From positions 1 through 28,071 of the forward strand of contig DLOU01000064.1 of assembly GCA_002477275.1 (NCBI GenBank): a DNA stretch of 28,071 nucleotides. Reading direction: 5' to 3'. Made by a program: the position numbers and the translations under genes. Below are positions 23,021 through 28,071 of this stretch, piece after piece; the first letter of the stretch is position 1, and every line of letters starts with the position of its first letter. The notes under the pieces were generated by a model. That model was not told the origin of the DNA and made no database searches. It was given only the letters and a program-made list of their open reading frames with translations. This stretch comes from Caryophanales bacterium UBA7476. GTDB taxonomy: Bacteria; Bacillota_I; Bacilli_A; RF39; UBA660.

Positions 23021-24043
23021 ATGGATGAAAGAATAATTACAACTAGAGAATTATTTGATGATGGAATAATAGATAATAGTATAAGACCAGAATCAATAGA
23101 AGAGTATATTGGTCAAAAAGATGTTAAGGAAAATATAAAAGTCTTTGTAGAAGCAGCAAAGATGAGAAATGAAGCTCTAGATCATGTTCTTTTGTATGGT
23201 CCTCCAGGTCTTGGTAAAACAACACTTGCATATATAATTGCAAATGAACTAGGAACAAATTTAAAAACCGCTAGTGGTCCAAGTATTGAAAAGTCAGGTG
23301 ATTTAGCAGCAGTACTTTCAACACTTGAAAAGGGTGACGTATTATTTATTGATGAAATACATAGAATGCCAAGATATATAGAAGAAATACTATATCCTGC
23401 AATGGAAGACTTTACACTAGATATTATTGTAGGTAGCGAAGGAAATACTAGAAATATAAAAATAGATTTACCACCATTTACATTAGTAGGAGCAACAACA
23501 AGAGCAGGAGATTTATCAGCGCCACTTAGAGATAGATTTGGAATTATTTCTAAACTTCAATATTATACAGTTGAAGAATTAACTGAGATTGTTAAAAGAA
23601 CATCTAGAGTTCTTGGAATAGATATAAATGATGAAGCAGCAACTGCTTTAGCATCAAGAAGTAGAGGAACGCCAAGAATTGCTAATAGATTATTCAAAAG
23701 AGTAAGAGACTTTGCTGTAGTAGAAGGAAAAGACTGCATAGATGAAGAAGTAATAGATAAAGCTTTAAAAAGACTTAAAGTAGATGAAAGAGGACTTGAT
23801 GAAACAGACCATGAATTACTTCTTGCAATAATAAAGAAATTTAATGGAGGACCAGTAGGTATAGAAGCAGTAGCAAGTGCAATTGGGGAAGAAGTAACAA
23901 CTATTGAAGATGTATATGAACCATATCTACTACAAACAGGACTATTAAAAAGAACTCCACGTGGAAGAGTAGCAACACCTCTTGCATATGAAGTTTTACA
24001 TATAGATTATATGAAAGACGTGAAGAAGAATGAAGACAGATGA
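23021..24043 (+). CDS. ruvB: Holliday junction DNA helicase RuvB
   Basis: This 340-residue AAA+ ATPase drives branch migration with RuvA. Motifs: RPESIEEYIGQ at the start, Walker A GPPGLGKT (60-67), Walker B with Asp111-Glu112 in LFIDEIHRM, sensor GATTRAGDLSAPLRDRFG with the arginine finger region near 170-172, and a C-terminal winged helix (FNGGPVGIEAVASAIGEE ... TPRGRVATPLAYEVL). It follows ruvA by 10 bases and overlaps queA by 14 bases. AGGAGG at 23008-23013 is the ribosome site. It stops with TGA. Confidence 0.97.
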   Translation: MDERIITTRELFDDGIIDNSIRPESIEEYIGQKDVKENIKVFVEAAKMRNEALDHVLLYGPPGLGKTTLAYIIANELGTNLKTASGPSIEKSGDLAAVLSTLEKGDVLFIDEIHRMPRYIEEILYPAMEDFTLDIIVGSEGNTRNIKIDLPPFTLVGATTRAGDLSAPLRDRFGIISKLQYYTVEELTEIVKRTSRVLGIDINDEAATALASRSRGTPRIANRLFKRVRDFAVVEGKDCIDEEVIDKALKRLKVDERGLDETDHELLLAIIKKFNGGPVGIEAVASAIGEEVTTIEDVYEPYLLQTGLLKRTPRGRVATPLAYEVLHIDYMKDVKKNEDR

Positions 24044-25058
24044 TTTTGATTATTATTTACCAGAAGAATTAATTGCTCAAACACCACTTGAAAAAAGAGA
24101 TTCTTCAAGATTACTTGTTTTAGATAGAAAAACAGGTAATATAGAACATAAGCATTTCACAGATATTGTGGATTATTTAGAGGAAGGAGATACACTTGTA
24201 TTAAATGATACAAAAGTACTTCCTGCAAGACTAATAGGTTCAAAAGAAGAAACAGGAGCAGTAATTGAAGTTTTACTTTTAAAGAACATAAAAGATGATA
24301 TATGGGAATGTTTAACAAAACCAGCAAGAAGAATTAAAAAAGGAACAATTGTATCTTTTGGAGATGGAAAATTAAAAATGAAATGTCTAGAAGAATTTGA
24401 TGAAGGAATTAGACATTTTGAAATGATATATGATGGTATATTCTATGAAATATTAGATGAGCTTGGAACTATGCCGCTTCCACCATATATACATGAAAAG
24501 CTTGAAGATGGTTCAAGATATCAAACAGTATATGCAAAAGAAGTGGGAAGTGCAGCAGCCCCAACAGCAGGGCTTCACTTTACAGAAGAATTATTAAATA
24601 AAATAAAAAATAAAAAAGTTAATATTTGCTATGTAACACTTCATGTTGGACTTGGAACATTTAGACCAGTAAGTGTGGAAAATGTAGAAAACCATGAAAT
24701 GCATAGTGAATTTTACACTATGTCAAAAGAAACTGCAGATTTATTAAATGAGACAAGGAAAAAAGGAAAAAGAATAATAGCAGTAGGAACAACATCAACA
24801 AGAACACTTGAAACAATTGCCGGAAAAAATAATGGTATTTTCAAAGAAGAAAGTGGATTTACAAAAATTTTTATATATCCTGGATATGAATTTAAGGGAA
24901 TAGATTGTTTAATCACAAATTTTCATTTACCAAAATCAACACTTGTAATGTTAGTATCAGCACTTGCAGGGAAAGATAATATTTTAAATGCATATAAGAC
25001 TGCAGTAGAAGAAAAATATAGATTTTTCTCATTTGGAGATAGTATGTTTATTAAATAG
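24030..25058 (+). CDS. queA: S-adenosylmethionine:tRNA ribosyltransferase-isomerase QueA
   Basis: This 342-residue enzyme transfers and isomerises the ribosyl group of SAM onto 7-aminomethyl-7-deazaguanine in tRNA to give epoxyqueuosine. Clear family motifs: FDYYLPEELIAQTPLEKRDSSRLL at the start, LVLNDTKVLPARL, SAAAPTAGLHFTEELL, THVGLGTFRPV-like TLHVGLGTFRPV, and a C-terminal LITNFHLPKSTLVMLVSA. It overlaps ruvB by 14 bases, so translation is coupled. The ruvB-queA pair is common in Bacillota but is usually followed by tgt, which is not present here. Confidence 0.97.
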   Translation: MKTDDFDYYLPEELIAQTPLEKRDSSRLLVLDRKTGNIEHKHFTDIVDYLEEGDTLVLNDTKVLPARLIGSKEETGAVIEVLLLKNIKDDIWECLTKPARRIKKGTIVSFGDGKLKMKCLEEFDEGIRHFEMIYDGIFYEILDELGTMPLPPYIHEKLEDGSRYQTVYAKEVGSAAAPTAGLHFTEELLNKIKNKKVNICYVTLHVGLGTFRPVSVENVENHEMHSEFYTMSKETADLLNETRKKGKRIIAVGTTSTRTLETIAGKNNGIFKEESGFTKIFIYPGYEFKGIDCLITNFHLPKSTLVMLVSALAGKDNILNAYKTAVEEKYRFFSFGDSMFIK

Positions 25059-25077
25059 CTAGAAATAGCTATTTTTT
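25053..25077 (+). terminator. Intrinsic terminator after queA
   Basis: AAATAGCTA (25053-25061) pairs with TAGCTATTT (25066-25074) across a GAAA tetraloop, then T residues. The stem includes the stop codon. Confidence 0.9.
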
Positions 25078-25162
25078 TGTATATTAAAATTAATTAGTGT
25101 AAATAATAATAGTAAATAATGTGTTAAGTTTACAGTAATATTAAAAAAGTAAATGAAAATGA

Positions 25163-25191
25163 TTGAAAAAAATAAAAAATTATATTATAGT
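25163..25191 (+). promoter_or_regulatory. Promoter of the second TasA-like gene
   Basis: TTGAAA (25163-25168), 17-bp spacer, TATAGT (25186-25191). It leaves a leader of roughly 70 nt. The 100 bases upstream are AT-rich with nothing else recognisable. Confidence 0.55.
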
Positions 25192-25206
25192 TTAATTATA
25201 AATATG

Positions 25207-25227
25207 ATAGGAATCTAGGGTTTCTAT
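25207..25227 (+). promoter_or_regulatory. Small stem-loop in the 5' leader
   Basis: ATAGGAA (25207-25213) pairs with TTTCTAT (25221-25227), one G-T wobble, around TCTAGGG. It lies close to the predicted mRNA 5' end, so it may stabilise an abundant transcript; that role is inferred. Confidence 0.35.
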
Positions 25228-25265
25228 TATATTTGTGCGAATAAGAAAAAGAAGGAGATAGGAAT

Positions 25266-25973
25266 ATGAGTAAGAAAAACAAAAAAAACTCTAAGAAAAC
25301 AATTTACCTAATATTAGTTTTAATTTTAGGTATTAGTGTTGGATATGCAGCTTTATCAGCAACACTAAAAATCAATGGTACTTCAATTATTAAAAGTGCT
25401 AAATGGAGTGTACATTTTGGTACAGAAGAAAATGATATTCAGGTAACTAGTGGAAGTGTTACAGGTGATAATGTAACAACACCAGCTCGAATCAAAGCAG
25501 ATACAAGTAATACTGAAATTGAATTCTCAGTAAATTTACCTGAACCAGGAGATTTTTATGAATTTACAGCTCAAGTTGTAAATGATGGATCCCTTGATGC
25601 AGTAATTGGTGGTGACGGAACTCCTGTAACATTATCTGTAACTGCTCATGAATTAAATGATGGAGAAGAAGGAGATTTAATTCCTGAAAATTCTACAACA
25701 GAACCAGCAGTACTAGGATGGAGTAAATATTTTTCATATTCAGTTGAATGGGCTGATTTAGAAGAAACAGCAACACGTACTGATTTTACACCAATCGTTG
25801 GAGATAAATTAGCTGCACCAGCATCAGGATCTACAAGAACTGCAAGACCAATTAAAGTTAGAGTTTATTATGATAAAGAAAAAGTAAATACAAATGAAGA
25901 TTTACCTAAAAAAGATATTAAATTAGATTTAAATTTCTCAATGAACTTTGTTCAAGATAAAACATCTAATTAA
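25266..25973 (+). CDS. TasA/camelysin-like exported protein (SipW-type substrate)
   Basis: This 235-residue protein has a lysine-rich N-terminus, a hydrophobic segment at about residues 13-31 (YLILVLILGISVGYAALSATL) and then KINGTSIIKSAKWSVHF, parallel to the protein at 5507. The exported part has LPEPGDFYEFTAQVVNDGSLDAVIGG, the GD ... N-x-G-x-x-A pattern of TasA/CalY-like proteins, and no cysteines. It sits directly upstream of a SipW-type signal peptidase gene, the arrangement seen for Bacillus tasA/calY and sipW partners (there the peptidase is often upstream). AAGGAG at 25252-25257 is the ribosome site. A secreted or surface fibre subunit is the likely role, by inference. Confidence 0.72.
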   Translation: MSKKNKKNSKKTIYLILVLILGISVGYAALSATLKINGTSIIKSAKWSVHFGTEENDIQVTSGSVTGDNVTTPARIKADTSNTEIEFSVNLPEPGDFYEFTAQVVNDGSLDAVIGGDGTPVTLSVTAHELNDGEEGDLIPENSTTEPAVLGWSKYFSYSVEWADLEETATRTDFTPIVGDKLAAPASGSTRTARPIKVRVYYDKEKVNTNEDLPKKDIKLDLNFSMNFVQDKTSN

Positions 25974-25975
25974 TT

Positions 25976-26015
25976 AAATAAATGATTACCCTCAATAGAG
26001 GGTAATCACTTATTT
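25976..26015 (+). terminator. Strong stem-loop between TasA-like gene and signal peptidase gene (partial terminator)
   Basis: TGATTACCCTC (25983-25993) pairs perfectly with GAGGGTAATCA (25998-26008) around AATA. After one A/C mismatch, AAATAA (25976-25981) pairs with TTATTT (26010-26015). The downstream T-tract is poor, so read-through is expected, giving much upstream and little downstream mRNA. Confidence 0.7.
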
Positions 26016-26092
26016 GTTATATATACTAATGATTCAAAGTATTAATATATATAAGAGATAAGTAAATTAAAGGAATAAAATGGAGTAAGATT

Positions 26093-27265
26093 ATGAGTAA
26101 AAGGGATACCAAAAATATTGCTTTGTTAGTGATACTACTAGTTTATTCAATTTTTTATAGATTATTTATCTATAAAAATATGTTAAGCTATTCAGAATCG
26201 ATAACATCAGCACTAATAATATTATTAACATTTTTAGCTATAAAGTTTTTAGGATTTCAAAAGAACAAAAAGACTAAAATGAAACAATATATAACAAATG
26301 TTACTATTGTAATGATAATATTATTCTTTGTATTATCATATGGAATAGGTTTATTTGTTGGATTTTTATCAAATTCATATTCTAGAACATTAGATGCAAT
26401 TATAAGTAATACTTTTTGTCAATTAATTATAATCATTGCAACTGAAATATTTAGATACACAATTATAAGAGCAAACAAAGATAAAAAATATGTAATAGTA
26501 TTTGCAACAATAATAATTACTATATTTGAGTTAGTTACAACATTACAACCATTATCATTTACTGATTATGCTGGATTATTTAGAACAATAACAGCAACAG
26601 CACTTCCAATTATCTCAAAAAATATAGTAATAAGTTATTTAGTATATCATATTGGATATGTTCCAGGATTAATTTACAGATTAGTAATGGATTTATATAT
26701 ATATATAATGCCAATAGTACCAGATTTAGGGGATTACTTAAATTCAATGCTTGGAATTGGACTTCCATTCTTAATTTACTTATATGCATCAAGAACAATT
26801 AATGAATATAATAATGGAGTAGAACGAAATTATGGAACAGAAACATTTAAACTAATAGACATTCCATTTATTGCATTTATGGTCGTTCTAATATGTTTGA
26901 TATCTGGATTCTTCCCATACTATATGATAGGTATAGGATCAGAATCTATGACTCCTAAAATATTAAAAGGAGATGCTGTAATAATACATAAGATTTCTAA
27001 TAAAGCAAAGAAAAATGGAACAGCAAAACTAGAAGAAGGACAAGTTATAGCTTTCAAAATGAGAGATAAAACAATAGTCCATAGGCTAGTTAAAATAGAG
27101 AAGAAAGATGGAGTTACATATTATAGAACAAAAGGTGATGCAAATAATTCAAATGATAATGTTAACCTTACAATAAATAATATATATGGAGTAGTAGAAT
27201 TTAAAATACCATATATTGCAAAACCAACTATTTATTTAACTGAATTTTTGAATGGAGAGAGATAG
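26093..27265 (+). CDS. SipW-type signal peptidase I with multispanning N-terminal domain
   Basis: This 390-residue protein has about eight hydrophobic segments in residues 1-279, then an extracytoplasmic catalytic domain. GSESMTPKILKGD carries the nucleophile Ser285; IVHRLV places His330 where bacterial LepB enzymes have lysine; TKGDANNSND supplies Asp349 and Asp355. This Ser-His-Asp arrangement is that of S26B peptidases (SipW, archaeal and ER types). SipW itself is about 190 residues with two TM segments, so the roughly 255-residue extra membrane domain is unusual. The likely substrate is the TasA-like protein just upstream. GGAG at 26082-26085 precedes the ATG. The next gene starts one base after its stop. 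Confidence 0.85.
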   Translation: MSKRDTKNIALLVILLVYSIFYRLFIYKNMLSYSESITSALIILLTFLAIKFLGFQKNKKTKMKQYITNVTIVMIILFFVLSYGIGLFVGFLSNSYSRTLDAIISNTFCQLIIIIATEIFRYTIIRANKDKKYVIVFATIIITIFELVTTLQPLSFTDYAGLFRTITATALPIISKNIVISYLVYHIGYVPGLIYRLVMDLYIYIMPIVPDLGDYLNSMLGIGLPFLIYLYASRTINEYNNGVERNYGTETFKLIDIPFIAFMVVLICLISGFFPYYMIGIGSESMTPKILKGDAVIIHKISNKAKKNGTAKLEEGQVIAFKMRDKTIVHRLVKIEKKDGVTYYRTKGDANNSNDNVNLTINNIYGVVEFKIPYIAKPTIYLTEFLNGER

Positions 27266-27266
27266 A

Positions 27267-28046
27267 ATGAAAAGGATAATAAAGATAAGTATTTTAGCAG
27301 TAGCTTTAGTAGCGGCAATTATTATAGGATTAAGCTTGCATGGAAGAGAAGATAACGCATATGCTTTAATAGCATTTGCAGTTGCAGTAGTATTAATAAT
27401 TACATTAATTACATACATTCTTAATACTAGAAATGAAGAAGCCATTTATAACAGTACGCTAAAAAGAGTATTAAATAATTATGATGCTATATTAGTAGAA
27501 AGTCATAATTTTCCAGATTTAAAAGGAAAAAATATTATTAAAGTAACTAATATGGATGATTTAGTAGATGCTCAAATAGAAATTAGAAAACCAATTTATT
27601 ATATGATTGAAGGAGAAGATTCTTGTTCATTCGTTTTATTAGATAATTCAGAAGCATGCATTTATATTTTAAAACAAAATGAAAATGTAACATCTCCACT
27701 TGAGTTAATAGTAAATGAATATGAAAAACATAATGATATAGATGCAAGTTTACTTGAGGATATTGAAAGGACTACAATTATTAAATTAAACAATATGAAG
27801 TCATTCAAAGTTTCTCCATATAAGAAAAAAACAGATGAAAATAAAGAAGAAAAATCAGAAGTAAAAGAAGAAAATGTTAAATCTTTAGAAGAAATAAAAG
27901 AAATGGTTGAAGCAAAAGATCAAAAGTCAGAGAAAAAAGAAATAACAAAAGAAGAAGTTAAAAAAGCAGAAAATAAAGAAACTCCTATTAGTCCTGATGA
28001 AGGAATAGAAGTAATAGAAAAAAAAGAAGAAATAGAATTACTTTAA
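27267..28046 (+). CDS. Two-TM protein with acidic/basic C-terminal tail, possibly DUF5305-like
   Basis: This 259-residue protein has two TM segments at about residues 5-22 and 30-52, then a soluble domain (about 55-180) with AILVESHNFPDLKGKNIIKV, TNMDDLVDAQIEIRKPIYYMI and CSFVLLDNSEACIYIL. The tail from about residue 188 is nearly all Lys and Glu. The central pattern (a VTNMDDLVDAQ-like helix followed by PIYY and a short strand) reminds me of DUF5305 proteins, which occur with SipW-type peptidases. I could not check this. I choose ATG 27267, which has GGAGAGA at 27254-27260 as its ribosome site; the in-frame ATG 27252 overlaps the peptidase gene. The location points to a role in the same export unit. 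Confidence 0.65.
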   Translation: MKRIIKISILAVALVAAIIIGLSLHGREDNAYALIAFAVAVVLIITLITYILNTRNEEAIYNSTLKRVLNNYDAILVESHNFPDLKGKNIIKVTNMDDLVDAQIEIRKPIYYMIEGEDSCSFVLLDNSEACIYILKQNENVTSPLELIVNEYEKHNDIDASLLEDIERTTIIKLNNMKSFKVSPYKKKTDENKEEKSEVKEENVKSLEEIKEMVEAKDQKSEKKEITKEEVKKAENKETPISPDEGIEVIEKKEEIELL

Positions 28047-28055
28047 TTCTATTTC
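28029..28055 (+). terminator. Stem-loop at the end of the last gene
   Basis: GAAATAGAATTA (28029-28040) pairs with TAATTCTATTTC (28044-28055), a 12-bp perfect stem spanning the stop codon, with no long T-tract. TTGACA at 28064-28069 may be the -35 box of the next promoter, cut off by the window end. Confidence 0.55.
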
Positions 28056-28071
28056 TCAGACTGTTGACAAA

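Noticed and set aside
1..28071. TGA-as-tryptophan (Mycoplasma code 4)
   Set aside because: TGA ends the Rrf2 gene and ruvB at sensible points, and conserved Trp residues use TGG, so the standard code applies.
1..28071. CRISPR arrays, tRNA/rRNA genes, insertion sequences or prophage integrases
   Set aside because: I found no regularly spaced repeats, no tRNA-like or rRNA segments and no transposase or integrase motifs. The only long repeat is the tandem DGR target duplication.

Overview
This is a very AT-rich stretch of a low-GC Gram-positive (Bacillota) chromosome. The L21-Prp-L27 cluster, with an N-terminally extended L27, the TasA-like/SipW-type export genes and the SUF operon all fit an uncultured gut Bacilli/RF39-like lineage, but that placement is inference. 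TGA is used as a stop codon (Rrf2 gene, ruvB) and no long frame is interrupted by TGA, so the code is standard (table 11), not the Mycoplasma code. Genes are densely packed. Nearly all lie on the + strand, most have AGGAGG- or GGTGAT-type ribosome sites, and many units end in clear intrinsic terminators.

Layout. (1) 1-1742: two tandem, collinear surface-protein genes, the first cut by the window edge. Each ends in a GC-rich hypervariable segment with the mutational signature of a diversity-generating retroelement (DGR), followed by an identical 48-nt block and an identical 34-nt hairpin. No reverse transcriptase or template repeat is in the window. (2) 1762-5442: an Rrf2/IscR-type regulator with a perfect palindrome inside its own promoter, then sufC-sufB-sufD; sufS and sufU are absent here. 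(3) 5467-9773: a TasA/camelysin-like exported protein, two membrane-anchored proteins of unknown function, and between those two an unusual fusion of a VanY-type D,D-carboxypeptidase to the tRNA pseudouridine synthase TruB. (4) 9820-12544: a TspO-like protein, an unknown protein, and a transglutaminase-like protein. (5) 12549-13631: L21 leader RNA, rplU, prp, rpmA. (6) 13667-18975: an anchored protein of unknown function and a 1384-residue cohesin / Ig / sorting-signal / dockerin / metallo-beta-lactamase protein that looks like two exported proteins joined head to tail. (7) 19031-22351: obg, an HPt-receiver protein, a minus-strand DUF192-like gene, and a YebC/PmpR gene. (8) 22359-25077: ruvA-ruvB-queA. 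(9) 25163-28071: a second TasA-like protein, a signal peptidase of the SipW (Ser-His) type carrying a large multispanning N-terminal domain, and a two-TM protein with a charged tail. These three probably form one export/assembly unit.

Most worth following up: the DGR-diversified pair, the cohesin-dockerin-MBL chimera, the VanY-TruB fusion, the palindrome-controlled minimal SUF operon, and the TasA-like/signal peptidase module with a second substrate-like gene about 20 kb away.
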